Numbered from the stretch's first letter, positions 34,219 to 43,931 are shown. The stretch is 64,000 nucleotides of DNA from Pseudomonas sp. dw_358 (GCF_018449655.1 NZ_JAAVUX010000010.1:124001-188000); one strand, 5' to 3'. Notes: generated by a model not told the origin, from the letters alone. A program made the numbers and translations.

Positions 34219-34965
34219 CTATCTCGCGTAGTCCTCGTGCCGGGCATCCAGCAGCCGCCTATTTTCGGCAAAGTGTGCAAAGCTCGATTCGCTGAAACCC
34301 TCCCAGTCGCGCGCTGTCCGCTCCGCCACGTGGTCGGGAAGCAGGCTGAGTGGCTGGCCCGAAGCGTAGGCCAGCATCAAGGTCCTGCAGGCCCGTTCCA
34401 GGTGATACAAGGTATCAAAGGCTTCGGCAACGCTGGGGCCGGCGACGAGGACGCCGTGATTTCCCATCAACAGGACTGGGTGCTGCGCCAGCAGGCGCGA
34501 CAACCGCAGGCCTTCGTCCGCGTCATCGGCCATGCCGCTGTAGTAACGGTCGATCACCACACGCTGGTGAAAACGTGCCGTGGTCTGGTCGATGGCTTTG
34601 ATCTGCGGGTCAGCCAGGCATGCCAGCGCAGTGGCATAAGGGGGGTGCAAGTGCAGCAGGCATCGCAGCTGCGGCAGCCTGGCATGCAGCGTTCCGTGAA
34701 TGCTCCAGGCGGTGGGGTCAGGCGCATCGGCGCGCGCCATCACCTGGCTGTCGTCAGCGTCCAGCAAGAGTAAGTCGCTGGCACACAACCCGGCGAAATG
34801 CCGCCATTTCGGATTGAGCAGAAATTGCTTGCCGTCCTCCGACACTGCCACGCTGAAATGATTGACCACGCCCTCGTGCCAGTCCAGGTGCGCGACCATA
34901 CGGAAAGCCGCTGCCAGTTCAACGCGCAGTTGCCGTTCCTGTGGCTCAGGTTGCTTCTTGATCAT
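34219..34965 (-). CDS. Class II aldolase/adducin-family protein
   Basis: A 248-residue protein of the FucA/RhaD/adducin fold. Zinc-site histidines are visible in LLHLHPPYATALACL (HLHP) and in the conserved GNHGVLVAGPSVAEAFDTLY segment; the N-terminal HFSVAVSEDGKQFLLNP is the phosphate-loop region. Members perform retro-aldol cleavage or decarboxylation of small hydroxy-carbonyl compounds. The ATG at 34965 lies inside the last codons of the LysR gene (20-bp overlap), so the two are coupled. It is likely part of the pathway of the divergent operon. Confidence 0.85.
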   Translation of the reverse strand: MIKKQPEPQERQLRVELAAAFRMVAHLDWHEGVVNHFSVAVSEDGKQFLLNPKWRHFAGLCASDLLLLDADDSQVMARADAPDPTAWSIHGTLHARLPQLRCLLHLHPPYATALACLADPQIKAIDQTTARFHQRVVIDRYYSGMADDADEGLRLSRLLAQHPVLLMGNHGVLVAGPSVAEAFDTLYHLERACRTLMLAYASGQPLSLLPDHVAERTARDWEGFSESSFAHFAENRRLLDARHEDYAR

Positions 34966-35947
34966 TAAAGTTGGCCTCTTGGTCGGTCAGGGAATTGTCG
35001 CTGTCCTGTTGGCTATTGGCATGCATCCGCTCGGTGATTTGTCGGGGTGTGCGGATGTTCTGCTGGCAATGGTGCAGAAACTCCCGGGTCGGTCCGGTCA
35101 ACTCGGCTGCGCCGTGCCAGGCCATGACCGTGCGTGAGGGAGTCATACGGTCCGTCAGCGGTACGGTCACCACTTCCTTGCCGTCGAAGGTCTGCGAATT
35201 CGCAGGTTCCGTCACCAGTACCGAGATGCCCAGGCCGTGCCCGACCAGACCCCTTACCATGTCCAGCGAAGGGGCCTTGTAAGCCACGCGCGGCGAGACC
35301 CCGGCGCGCTCGAACAAGCTCAGGAAATATTCATTGCTGGGCCAGATATCCAGCAGCACCAGCGGGTCATTCGCCAGCATCGACAGCGACACGGCGGCGT
35401 GCTCTGCCAGCCGGTGGCCCTGGGGCAACACCGCGTGGGCAAACAGGTCGGGCAACAGCGCCACGTGCTCGATCACATTGGGCAGGCCCTGCACGTAGCA
35501 GATCGCAATGTCATAGATGCCCGAGCGCAAGCCTTCGATGATGCGCTCCTGCGAACCGACGTGCAGGCGAATGGCGACTTCCGGGAAGCGTTTCTGGAAC
35601 GACGCGATCAGGTGTGGCGCATACAGGGGGGCCAGGGTCTCGAAGCAGGCCAGGGAGATTTCACCGGCGATCAGGTTGGTCTCGCCAAAGGCCTTCTGTT
35701 CAAACTCCCGCGAGTGACGCAGCAGGTTCACCGCATGCAGGTAGAACCTGCGGCCCACCGCGGTCGGTGACATTCCCGAAGACCGGTGACGGAAAAACAG
35801 CTTCATCCCGAAGCTGGCTTCCAGGTCCTTGATGGCCACCGAAATCGACGGCTGGGAAATATTGATATGCCGCGCCGCCTGGGCAACGCCGCCGTTCTCG
35901 ACCGTGGCCACAAAGTAGCGCAATTGCCGCAAAGAGTAGCTCGCCAT
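34946..35947 (-). CDS. LysR-family regulator of the HpaB/M20 operon
   Basis: A 333-residue LysR regulator from ATG 35947. The helix-turn-helix includes GGVAQAARHINISQPSISVA; the effector domain starts near residue 90 (GEISLACFETLAPLYAPHLI). Unusually it has a polar, Gln/Asp-rich C-terminal tail of about 35 residues (ERMHANSQQDSDNSLTDQEA) which is where it overlaps the aldolase gene. It is divergent from the ABC/HpaB/M20 operon, with about 250 bp between, and presumably activates it. Confidence 0.87.
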   Translation of the reverse strand: MASYSLRQLRYFVATVENGGVAQAARHINISQPSISVAIKDLEASFGMKLFFRHRSSGMSPTAVGRRFYLHAVNLLRHSREFEQKAFGETNLIAGEISLACFETLAPLYAPHLIASFQKRFPEVAIRLHVGSQERIIEGLRSGIYDIAICYVQGLPNVIEHVALLPDLFAHAVLPQGHRLAEHAAVSLSMLANDPLVLLDIWPSNEYFLSLFERAGVSPRVAYKAPSLDMVRGLVGHGLGISVLVTEPANSQTFDGKEVVTVPLTDRMTPSRTVMAWHGAAELTGPTREFLHHCQQNIRTPRQITERMHANSQQDSDNSLTDQEANFNDQEAT

Positions 35948-36200
35948 GGGTGCGGTCCTTATCGGTGCGCTTGAACGCGAGCCACCATAGTCCGGCCGAG
36001 CCTCGGTATAAAACAATAAAAATCCTAATTAGCAACTCGTAAAATTCGATACTCTTTAGGCGAAGTACCGCTGTTATGCTCAGCCCGCAACGTTTCTGCG
36101 ACCGGACTTCCGGGGCCAACGAGAGCCGCTGTCGCTGAATGTCTTGACGCTTGCGCCCTTCCCTACTGCTGACTCATTCCCTTCTTTCTCAGGATCGAAT

Positions 36201-37217
36201 ATGAAAAAGCAGTTGAGCTCATCGTTGGCATTTTCGCTGGTGGCGGTCTTGTTCGGTGGCAGCCAGGCCGCCTGTGCCGCTTCCCAGGAGATCGCGGTCA
36301 TGGCCTGGGGCACGACCTGGGAGCAAGGGCTGCAGGTCGTCGCCGACAAGTTTGAGAAGCAGACCGGCATTCACGTGGTGCCGGTCACGCAATCAGGCTC
36401 GGCCGACGGCTACGCACGACTGCAATCGATGCAGGATGCGCCCAAGATCGATGTGTGGTTCTCGACCTCCAGCCTCGCGGCGCGAGTGACGAGCGACAAG
36501 AAACTCTTCGCCCCTATCCCCGACGCCGCGCTGAGCAACGTCAGCGCCCTGATGCCTGGCGCGAAGACGCCGACCTGGGTCGCCGCGTACTACTACCCCC
36601 TGTCGATCATCTACCGGCCCAGCCTGGTCAAGGGCAAGATCACGGCCTGGTCCGACCTCTGGAAGCCCGAGTTCAAGGACAGCCTTGCGGTGCCCGACGT
36701 GCAGACCTATCAGGCGCGCATGCTGATGGTCGCGGCCCTGACCCACGGTGGCAGCATCGACAACGTTGACCCGGGCTTCGCCGCGCTCAAGCAACTGCGC
36801 CCCAATATCGCCATGTTCTATGGCTCGGATTCCGATTCGCGCCGGGCCCTGGCCCAGGGTGAAGTCTCAGTGCTGGTCGGCCCGCCCTCACAGGCCAAGC
36901 CGTTGAGCGATGCCAAGGTCGACGTCGCGGTGGTCAGCCCGAAACCGGCACCGGTGATGTTCGACGTGATGACGCTGGTCAACACCCCGAAGCAGGCGAT
37001 GGCGCTGAAGTTCATTGACTTCGTACTCTCCAGCGAATCGCAGTCGACTATATCGACCCTGTACAACATGGGCCCGGTCAACCACAACGTCAAACCAGCG
37101 CCGGAGCTCGCCGCCGTGCTGCCCAAGGAAAGCGATCAGGTCAGCTTCGACGAAGGCAAGATCAACGACCAGGTCGGCAAATGGAACGAACGCTTCAACG
37201 CCGAGATCAGCCGGTGA
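36201..37217 (+). CDS. Polyamine-type ABC transporter substrate-binding protein
   Basis: A 338-residue periplasmic binding protein from ATG 36201 (AGGATCGAAT). The signal peptide ends near GGSQAACAAS. The mature protein starts QEIAVMAWGTTWEQGLQVVA and has the PotD/AfuA-like lobe pattern (KIDVWFSTSSLAARVTSDKK; FYGSDSDSRRALAQGEVSVL). The stop overlaps the next start (GTGA). First gene of a nine-gene operon divergent from a LysR regulator. The ligand is probably an amine, amino acid derivative or small anion; not necessarily a polyamine. Confidence 0.87.
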   Translation: MKKQLSSSLAFSLVAVLFGGSQAACAASQEIAVMAWGTTWEQGLQVVADKFEKQTGIHVVPVTQSGSADGYARLQSMQDAPKIDVWFSTSSLAARVTSDKKLFAPIPDAALSNVSALMPGAKTPTWVAAYYYPLSIIYRPSLVKGKITAWSDLWKPEFKDSLAVPDVQTYQARMLMVAALTHGGSIDNVDPGFAALKQLRPNIAMFYGSDSDSRRALAQGEVSVLVGPPSQAKPLSDAKVDVAVVSPKPAPVMFDVMTLVNTPKQAMALKFIDFVLSSESQSTISTLYNMGPVNHNVKPAPELAAVLPKESDQVSFDEGKINDQVGKWNERFNAEISR

Positions 37218-38290
37218 CAGCGGCCCTCGCCACTCCAGCCCTGGAATTGGCAGGGCTCGGCAAGCGGTATGGCGACCTGAAGGTCGTCGGCGATGTCTCG
37301 CTGACGGTGCCCAAGGGCGCGCTGCTGACGCTGCTGGGCCCTTCCGGGTGCGGGAAAAGTACCTTGCTACGGATGATCGCCGGGTTCATTCGTCCGGACA
37401 CCGGCCGAGTGCTGATCGGCGGCCAGGACGTCACCGCGCAGCCCCCCGAGCGGCGGCCGAGCGCCATGGTGTTCCAGAGCTATGCGTTGTTCCCGCACAT
37501 GTCAGTGTTCGACAATGTCGCCTTCGGCCTGCGCCTGCGCAAGCTGGGCACCGAGGCCTTGCGCGCCAAGGTGCAAGCGGCGCTGGCGTTGGTGCGCATG
37601 GACAGCTTTGGGCAACGCTACCCCGCCGAATTGTCCGGCGGCCAACAGCAACGCGTAGCACTGGCCCGCGGCCTGGTCATCGAGCCACAGCTGCTGTTAC
37701 TGGACGAACCCTTCGGCGCGCTGGACCGCCACCTGCGCGAAGAAATGCAGGTGGAATTGCGCAAATTGCAGCGCCAACTGGGCATCACCATGCTGGTGGT
37801 GACCCATGATCAGGACGAAGCCTTCATCCTCTCCGACTATGTCGCGGTCATGAACAGTGGGCACATCGAGCAGTTCGCCGCGCCCGCGCAGCTCTATGAC
37901 CACCCCGCGAGCTGCTTCGTGGCCCGTTTCATGGGCATTCCCAACCTGCTGCCGGGCTTTGTCGGCCAATCTCAAGGTCGCACGGTGTTCCGCCATGCCG
38001 GTGACGGCTGCCTCTCGCTTGAGCACGACGGGGGTGCCATCGCCGGTGACCCTGTGCACTTGGCACTGCGGCCAGAGACGCTGCGTCTGGTCGCACCTGC
38101 CGACGTGGACGCCGACCTGGTAGGCACCCTGGCCTTCATCACCCTGATCGGCAGCCGCCTGCAATACGAAGTCGACCTCGGCTGGACGAGCGTGCACGTG
38201 GTGATGCCGCGTACCGAAGACAGTCTGCAAGTGGGGCAGCGCGTGGGGGTGGCGATCAATCGTCGCCTCGCCATCGTGCTGACGGCATGA
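37214..38290 (+). CDS. PotA-type ABC transporter ATP-binding protein
   Basis: A 358-residue ATPase starting at GTG 37214, which overlaps the stop of the binding protein gene by 4 bp. Walker A GPSGCGKST at residues 42-50, signature ELSGGQQQRVALARGL, Walker B LLLLDEPFGALDRHLREEMQ and H-loop VTHDQDEAF are intact. The C-terminal TOBE regulatory domain follows (about residues 270-358). This is the standard polyamine/iron/thiamine importer ATPase. Confidence 0.92.
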   Translation: MTAALATPALELAGLGKRYGDLKVVGDVSLTVPKGALLTLLGPSGCGKSTLLRMIAGFIRPDTGRVLIGGQDVTAQPPERRPSAMVFQSYALFPHMSVFDNVAFGLRLRKLGTEALRAKVQAALALVRMDSFGQRYPAELSGGQQQRVALARGLVIEPQLLLLDEPFGALDRHLREEMQVELRKLQRQLGITMLVVTHDQDEAFILSDYVAVMNSGHIEQFAAPAQLYDHPASCFVARFMGIPNLLPGFVGQSQGRTVFRHAGDGCLSLEHDGGAIAGDPVHLALRPETLRLVAPADVDADLVGTLAFITLIGSRLQYEVDLGWTSVHVVMPRTEDSLQVGQRVGVAINRRLAIVLTA

Positions 38291-39147
38291 GCACTCGACC
38301 GCGGATCCTGCTCTTGCCGGCCGCTTTGCTGATGGTGGTGTTCTTCAGTGCTTTCCTGGTCTTCGCGGCTGTCAGCTTACTGCATTCGGCCAGCGGCACG
38401 CCGGGCTACAGCTTGCCAGTGACACTGAACAACTACCTGCGGTTTTTCACTGATCCGATCGGTCTGGGGGTGCTCGGCTGGACCCTGGTCTTCTCGCTGG
38501 CACTGACCGCCGCCACGCTGCTGGTGGGTTACCCCTTTGCCTATCTGATCGCTCGCACGCCGCGGCCCTGGCTGCGTCAACTATTGCTCGGGGCGTTGCT
38601 GGTGACCTTCCTGTGCGGGAGCATCAGCCGTGCGTATGGCTGGCTGATTTTGCTCGGGCGTCGCGGCCTATTGAACGAAGCCCTGCTCTGGACTGGCCTC
38701 ATCGATCATCCGCTGGCCTTGATCTACAACGTCAGCGGGGTGTTCATCGCCCTGCTGCACTTCACCTTGCCGTACTTCGTGCTCACCGTCTTTGGTGCCA
38801 TTCGCGCGGTCCCGCCACAGATCGAAGAGTCGGCTCGCGACCTGGGCGCCGGAGCATTGCGGGTGTTCTTGCAGATCACCGTGCCGCTGACCCTGCCGGC
38901 CATCGTCGGCGGCGCGGCACTGGCATTTTCACTGGCGATCAGCGCGTTCGCCTTCCCGCTGCTGTTGGGCGGCGGCCGTGTACGGCTGATCTCCAACTAC
39001 ATCTATGACCAACTGTTCGTGGCCTTCGACCTGCCCTTCGCGGCCGCCGTATCGTCGATTTTCCTGCTGGTGGCACTGGCGGTCCTGATGAGTTTCTTCG
39101 CCATCGAACGTTGGGCCACGCATGCGGTGTACCGGAGGGCCGGATGA
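38287..39147 (+). CDS. PotB-type ABC transporter permease
   Basis: A 286-residue permease with six hydrophobic segments (first LLLPAALLMVVFFSAFLVFA). The EAA loop is IEESARDLGAGALRVFLQIT. It overlaps both neighbours by ATGA, a sign of tight translational coupling in a single importer operon. It pairs with the PotC-type permease encoded next. Confidence 0.9.
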   Translation: MSTRPRILLLPAALLMVVFFSAFLVFAAVSLLHSASGTPGYSLPVTLNNYLRFFTDPIGLGVLGWTLVFSLALTAATLLVGYPFAYLIARTPRPWLRQLLLGALLVTFLCGSISRAYGWLILLGRRGLLNEALLWTGLIDHPLALIYNVSGVFIALLHFTLPYFVLTVFGAIRAVPPQIEESARDLGAGALRVFLQITVPLTLPAIVGGAALAFSLAISAFAFPLLLGGGRVRLISNYIYDQLFVAFDLPFAAAVSSIFLLVALAVLMSFFAIERWATHAVYRRAG

Positions 39148-39944
39148 TGAAGGCGATACTGGGCAAGACGCTGTGGCTGCTGTTTGCCTTGGCCATGCTG
39201 ACGTTCCTGCTGGCACCGGTGGTGTTCACCGCGGTGTATTCCCTGGGCGAATCACGCTACTTCCAGTTTCCGCCGCAAGCCTGGTCACTGCAGTGGTATG
39301 GCGCTTTCCTGCGGGCGGAAAAGTTTCGCGAGGCGCTGGTCACCAGCGCGATTCTGGCAGCGGTGGTCACCCCCCTGTGCCTGCTGATGGCGCTGCCAAC
39401 CGCTCATGCACTGGCGCGCTACCGCTTTGCAGGGCAGCGCTGGATCGATGCCCTGGTGCTGTCGCCGCTGATCGTGCCGGGTGTGATCACCGGTGTTGCA
39501 CTGCTGAGCCTGTTTCGCATCCTGCACCAGGACATTGGCCTGGTGCGCATGAGCGTGGCCATGCTGGTGGTCTGCTTTCCCTACGCACTGCGGGCGCTGG
39601 CTGCCAATTATCAGGGGGTGGATCCGGCCACCGAAGAGGCGGCCAGGGACCTGGGCTACGGCCCACTGCGCACCTGGTGGACAATTACCCTGCCGCAACT
39701 GCGAACTGGCCTGCTGGCTGCGGCGGTGTTTGTGTTCGTCGAGGTGATCGATAACTTCTCGGTCAATGTGTTTCTCGTCGACCTGCACAGCAACACCCTG
39801 CCCATCGCCGCGTACCAGCACATCCGCGACGTCGACGATCCACTGGTGGCGGTGATGTCGACCCTGTTGTCGCTGTTGTCGGTGCTGATGGTCTTGGGCT
39901 TCAGCCGAATGCTGGGGCTGGAGCGGATGTTCAAACGTCCCTGA
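39144..39944 (+). CDS. PotC-type ABC transporter permease
   Basis: A 266-residue permease from ATG 39144 (ATGA overlap with the previous gene). Six hydrophobic segments; EAA loop EEAARDLGYGPLRTWWTITL. With the preceding three genes it completes a PotDABC-type importer: binding protein, ATPase and two permeases. Confidence 0.9.
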   Translation: MMKAILGKTLWLLFALAMLTFLLAPVVFTAVYSLGESRYFQFPPQAWSLQWYGAFLRAEKFREALVTSAILAAVVTPLCLLMALPTAHALARYRFAGQRWIDALVLSPLIVPGVITGVALLSLFRILHQDIGLVRMSVAMLVVCFPYALRALAANYQGVDPATEEAARDLGYGPLRTWWTITLPQLRTGLLAAAVFVFVEVIDNFSVNVFLVDLHSNTLPIAAYQHIRDVDDPLVAVMSTLLSLLSVLMVLGFSRMLGLERMFKRP

Positions 39945-40044
39945 AGGCCTCGGAAAATCCTATGCGTCGTTTCGTGTGTTTGAGTTTGACTGGACAGCGC
40001 TGGCACGGCGACCATCCGGATCGAGAAAACCTTTGGATGCCCAC

Positions 40045-40566
40045 ATGAACGCGCAACTATTCCCGACGTTGACCGCACAATCCTGCCAAAAGGGTGATTA
40101 CCTCCAGGCCATGGCCCATGCGGTGACGGGCGTTGGCATCGTCGCCACCGACGGCCCCGCGGGACGCATGGGTATCACTGTCAGTTCCATGGCATCGGTG
40201 TCGGCCGAACCCCCCTTGCTGCTGGTGTGCCTGCGGGCCGACAGCCCAAGCGCCGCAGCCGTCGCCGCCAACGGCCGCTTCAGCCTGAGCCTGCTGCACC
40301 AGGGCCAGGACGCCTTGGCCGACACGTTCGCGGGGCGCCCACGCACGGGCGACGCCTATGCGTTCAGCGCTGCGACCTGGGTCCAGGCACCCGGCGAACT
40401 GCCCCGCGTCGCTGCAGCGAGCGCGACATTCATTTGCGAAGTCGTGTCCGCACAGCCGGTGGGCAGCCATCTGCTGCTGATCGGTCAGGTCACCGGCTGC
40501 AGTCACGAAGACAGCCTTCCACTGCTCTATTGCGCACGCCAGTACGGCATGCCAGTCGCGCTTTGA
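40045..40566 (+). CDS. Flavin reductase (HpaC-like) component
   Basis: A 173-residue flavin reductase-domain protein from ATG 40045. It shows the family pattern TGVGIVATDGPAGRMGITVS SMASVSAEPPLLLVCL (read as two pieces), FSLSLLHQGQDALADTFAG and a late SHLLLIGQV. Such enzymes reduce FMN or FAD with NAD(P)H and pass the free flavin to a partner oxygenase. The partner is almost certainly the HpaB-type monooxygenase encoded 26 bp downstream. Upstream in-frame residues lack support. Confidence 0.88.
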   Translation: MNAQLFPTLTAQSCQKGDYLQAMAHAVTGVGIVATDGPAGRMGITVSSMASVSAEPPLLLVCLRADSPSAAAVAANGRFSLSLLHQGQDALADTFAGRPRTGDAYAFSAATWVQAPGELPRVAAASATFICEVVSAQPVGSHLLLIGQVTGCSHEDSLPLLYCARQYGMPVAL

Positions 40567-40592
40567 TTTCACCAGAACAGGACACCACAGCT

Positions 40593-42053
40593 ATGTTGCG
40601 CACAGGTGAGCAGTACCGGGATTCGATCCGCGACGGTCGACGTATCTGGGTCAATGGCGAGCGGGTCGCAGACGTGACCGTACACCCGGCCTTCAAGCCG
40701 ATGATCGACGTGCGTGCGCGTATCTACGACATGCAGCACGAGGCTGCCACGCGCACGACCATGGTCACGCGTGACCGTGACGGAGACGAGGTACCGGTCG
40801 GCCTCGCCCTGCCCTGGACCCAGGACGACCTGTGGGCCAAGCGGCGCGCAGTCGACGCGGTGCTCGACGATGTCGGCGGCGTGGTCTCGCGGGTGGGCGA
40901 TGAAACCATCGGTGAAATGTGGTCGCTGCATGATGGGCTGGATGTGCTCAAAGGCATCGACTCGCACTACGCCGACAACATCGCGCCGCACATCCAGCGC
41001 ATCCTCAAGCAGGATTTGTTTCACGTCTCGGCCAATACCGATCCCAAAGGCGACCGCTCCAAGCGTCCGCAAGATCAGGATCCGGACATGCTCCTGCACG
41101 TGGTGCGCGAAACCGATGCCGGCATCATTGTCCGCGGAGCCAAGTACGAGACCGCTGCAGCGTACGCCAATCAAGCATTCGTGAAGCCGACCATCGCCAA
41201 CTGGGGCGACGCCAAGCTGTCGGAATACGCGGTGGGTTTCATCTCCGATTTCAGCGCGCCGAACATGCGCTTCATCTGCCGATCAGGTTTTGCCGGTCGG
41301 CATTCGATCGACGACTACCCGCTGTCCAACCGTTTCGATGAAGTGGACACGCTGGTCATCTACGACGATGTGCTGGTGCCCTGGGAGAACGTGCTGTTCA
41401 ACCAGCACACCGCCGCTGCCGGCTTCATTCGCAATACCCTGCACCGCTACGCCGCGTTCCCCTTCCTGCAACGCCTGGAGCGATATGCCGACCTGTTGAT
41501 CGGCACCGCGCTACTCAACGTGCGCCAGACCGGCCTGGAGAAACAGCCCGCCGTGCAGGAAAAACTGGTGCAGCTGGCCTGCTATCGGGAAACCATCAAC
41601 GCGCACCTCACCGCGTCCATCACGGCCGCACAGACCAGCCCCAGTGGCCTGTGCATGCCCAACCAGTCACTGATCTATGCCGGCCGCCTGCACGGTTGCG
41701 GGCAACTCCCGCAGATGATGCACCTGGCGCGGGAACTCTGTGGCGGACAAATCTGTGTGACGCCTTCGGCGGCGGCGTTCGACGACCCGGAAACCAGCGA
41801 GTGGCTGAAGAAGTACTACTCCGTCAACGAAAACTGGCAGGCGTCCGACCGTCGCCGGCTGCTGGCCTTCGCCCGTGACCTGATCAACTCAGACTATGCC
41901 GGCCATCGCCTGACATTCCACCTGTTTGCCCAGAGCCCGCCCTACGCCCAGTCCGGCGCCGTGTACCGCAACTTCGACTGGCAGCACGCCGCCGACGTGG
42001 TGGAGAAGGCGGCACGCCTGTCCCCCGCCATTCATGGCACCCCTGGCCAATGA
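40593..42053 (+). CDS. HpaB-family FADH2-dependent monooxygenase
   Basis: A 486-residue flavin monooxygenase from ATG 40593. It has the start MLRTGEQYRDSIRDGRRIWV, then VTRDRDGDEVPVGLALPWTQ, LLHVVRETDAGIIVRGAKYE, DDVLVPWENVLFNQ and a C-terminal VYRNFDWQ segment, collinear with 4-hydroxyphenylacetate 3-hydroxylase and PvcC. The family ortho-hydroxylates phenols with FADH2 supplied by a reductase. No other homoprotocatechuate (hpa) catabolic genes are near; instead amidohydrolases follow. So the substrate may be an N-acylated or amide-linked aromatic, or this member may do different chemistry. Confidence 0.88.
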   Translation: MLRTGEQYRDSIRDGRRIWVNGERVADVTVHPAFKPMIDVRARIYDMQHEAATRTTMVTRDRDGDEVPVGLALPWTQDDLWAKRRAVDAVLDDVGGVVSRVGDETIGEMWSLHDGLDVLKGIDSHYADNIAPHIQRILKQDLFHVSANTDPKGDRSKRPQDQDPDMLLHVVRETDAGIIVRGAKYETAAAYANQAFVKPTIANWGDAKLSEYAVGFISDFSAPNMRFICRSGFAGRHSIDDYPLSNRFDEVDTLVIYDDVLVPWENVLFNQHTAAAGFIRNTLHRYAAFPFLQRLERYADLLIGTALLNVRQTGLEKQPAVQEKLVQLACYRETINAHLTASITAAQTSPSGLCMPNQSLIYAGRLHGCGQLPQMMHLARELCGGQICVTPSAAAFDDPETSEWLKKYYSVNENWQASDRRRLLAFARDLINSDYAGHRLTFHLFAQSPPYAQSGAVYRNFDWQHAADVVEKAARLSPAIHGTPGQ

Positions 42054-42063
42054 GGACCCGCTC

Positions 42064-42729
42064 ATGACGTTCAGTCTTGTCGCCCGCTGCCCGGCCACGG
42101 GCATGCTCGGCGTGATCGTGTCATCCTCTTCGCCGGCGGTCGCAGCGCGCTGCGCCTTTGCCCGGGCGGGCCACGGCGCGGTGCTGACGCAGAATTTCAC
42201 CGACCCCAGCCTTGGCGAGCGCGGCCTGGAGCTGCTCGCACGAGGTGCCAGCGCCGAGCAGACGGTGGACATCCTCGCGCGCACTGCCAGCGATCCCGAC
42301 TACCGGCAATTGGCGGTGATCACCCCCAAGGGGGTGCCGGCCGCTCATACCGGCGAGCACTGCCTGCTGCGCAAAGCCGCAGCCACGGGTATCGACTGTG
42401 TGGCCATCGGCAACTGGCTGGCGGCCGACACAGTGCCACAGCACATGGTCGAGGCCTTCGAGGCCAGCACCGGCCATCTGGCCCAGCGCCTGTTGCTGGC
42501 TTTGCGCGCTGGCCTGGACGCCGGCGGCGAAACCGAACCGGTGCATTCAGCAGGGATGAAAGTGGTGCATGAATTACCCTGGCCCATCGTCGATCTGCGT
42601 GTCGACTGGACCGACGACTGCCCCGTCACTGAACTGCAAGCGCTCTGGACCTTGTGGGAACCGCGCATGCCGCTCTATCTGGCCCGTGCGCTGCAACCCG
42701 CCGATGCTCCCGCCGAGGATTTGCCATGA
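42064..42729 (+). CDS. DUF1028 family protein
   Basis: A 221-residue protein from ATG 42064: MTFSLVARCPATGMLGVIVS at the start, SSSPAVAARCAFARAGHGAV, then TGEHCLLRKAAATG and PQHMVEAFEASTGHLAQRLL. DUF1028 proteins have an Ntn-hydrolase-like sandwich and are linked to peptidase and amidohydrolase loci; a catalytic role in amide hydrolysis is suspected but not proven. The stop overlaps the next gene by ATGA. Confidence 0.87.
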   Translation: MTFSLVARCPATGMLGVIVSSSSPAVAARCAFARAGHGAVLTQNFTDPSLGERGLELLARGASAEQTVDILARTASDPDYRQLAVITPKGVPAAHTGEHCLLRKAAATGIDCVAIGNWLAADTVPQHMVEAFEASTGHLAQRLLLALRAGLDAGGETEPVHSAGMKVVHELPWPIVDLRVDWTDDCPVTELQALWTLWEPRMPLYLARALQPADAPAEDLP

Positions 42730-43904
42730 CCCCACTCGAGATCCCCGACAGCCTGTCGATCCTGCACGACCTTGTCGGTTTCGCGACCATCAGCCCGGAC
42801 AGTAATCTTGAGCTGATCGCGTACATCAACCACTTCCTCGCCGGCTACGGCATCGCCAGTGAGCAAGTCATCAGCGAAGACGGGCGCAAGGCCAACATCC
42901 TCGCCAGCGTTGGCCCCGCTGACGCCGCAGGCGTGGTGTTGTCCGGGCACACCGACGTGGTCCCCACGGCGGACCAGGCCTGGCAGGCCGACCCTTTTGT
43001 GCTGCGGGTCGAGGGCGGCCGAGCGATTGGCCGGGGAGCCGTGGACATGAAAGGGTTTATCGCCTGCGCCCTGCGCTGCGCGGCCTTGGCCAGCACCCGC
43101 ACATTGCGCCGGCCGTTGATCCTTGCTTTTAGCCATGACGAGGAAATTGGCTGTGTCGGCGTGCGGCGCCTGCTGCCGGTGCTGGCCGAGCTGCCCACCT
43201 TGCCGTTGTTGTGCATCGTTGGCGAACCCACCGAAATGGGCGTGGTGACCGGGCACAAAGGCAAGGTCATGGGCCAGATTTGCTGCACCGGGCTGGAGGG
43301 TCACTCCAGCGAGCCTGACAAAGGGGTCAACGCCATCCATCTGGCCGGTGAAATGATCGCCGCGTCGCGGGCAGTACAGGCGCGGTTCAGCGCCGCACCC
43401 TACCGCGATCCGACCTTCAACGTGCCCTATTCCACCTTGCATCTGGGGCGGATCCAGGGCGGCACCAGCGTCAACATCATTCCCCGCGACTGCACCATCG
43501 ATTTCGAGATTCGCAATTTGCCGAGCGTCGATCCACAACCGATGCTCGACGCCCTGAGTGTTGATGCACAGCGCATCGTCGAACCTTACCGCGCCCGCAG
43601 CGAACAAGTCGGCGTGACCGTCCGCGTTCACAACCAGTATCCGGGGCTAGGCATTGACGAGCAGCACCCTGCCGTTGCTTTCGTCCAGGCGCTCTGTGGC
43701 GTCGCAGGTACGCGCAAAGTGGCCTATGGCACGGAAGCCGGCCTGTTCAGCAACGAACTGGGGCTGGCAACGGTGGTGTGCGGACCCGGCAGCGTCGACC
43801 AGGCGCACAAGCCCGAAGAGTTCGTGACGTTGCAACAGCTGTACGACTGCGACGCCTTTTTGCAACGGCTTTTGGACCGCCTCAGCCATGACTTTGACCT
43901 TTGA
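42726..43904 (+). CDS. M20 amidohydrolase, ArgE (acetylornithine deacetylase)-like
   Basis: A 392-residue zinc amidohydrolase from ATG 42726. Metal and catalytic residues appear in GVVLSGHTDVVPTADQAW (His, Asp), GRGAVDMKGFIACAL (Asp), FSHDEEIGCVGVR (Glu-Glu) and CIVGEPTEMGV (Glu). The C-terminal PDQAHKPEEF-like His is at VDQAHKPEEFV. Members remove N-acyl groups from amino acids. It is in a catabolic operon, not with arginine genes, so it probably deacylates a pathway intermediate. At its 3' end TTTGACC is repeated three times (43893-43913). Confidence 0.88.
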   Translation: MTPLEIPDSLSILHDLVGFATISPDSNLELIAYINHFLAGYGIASEQVISEDGRKANILASVGPADAAGVVLSGHTDVVPTADQAWQADPFVLRVEGGRAIGRGAVDMKGFIACALRCAALASTRTLRRPLILAFSHDEEIGCVGVRRLLPVLAELPTLPLLCIVGEPTEMGVVTGHKGKVMGQICCTGLEGHSSEPDKGVNAIHLAGEMIAASRAVQARFSAAPYRDPTFNVPYSTLHLGRIQGGTSVNIIPRDCTIDFEIRNLPSVDPQPMLDALSVDAQRIVEPYRARSEQVGVTVRVHNQYPGLGIDEQHPAVAFVQALCGVAGTRKVAYGTEAGLFSNELGLATVVCGPGSVDQAHKPEEFVTLQQLYDCDAFLQRLLDRLSHDFDL

Positions 43905-43931
43905 CCTTTGACCGCCCGACAGGAGCCTCCC

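Noticed and set aside
43893..43913. Three tandem TTTGACC heptamers across an M20 stop codon
   Set aside because: Short and probably slippage; no sign of function, though it shifts the stop position slightly.
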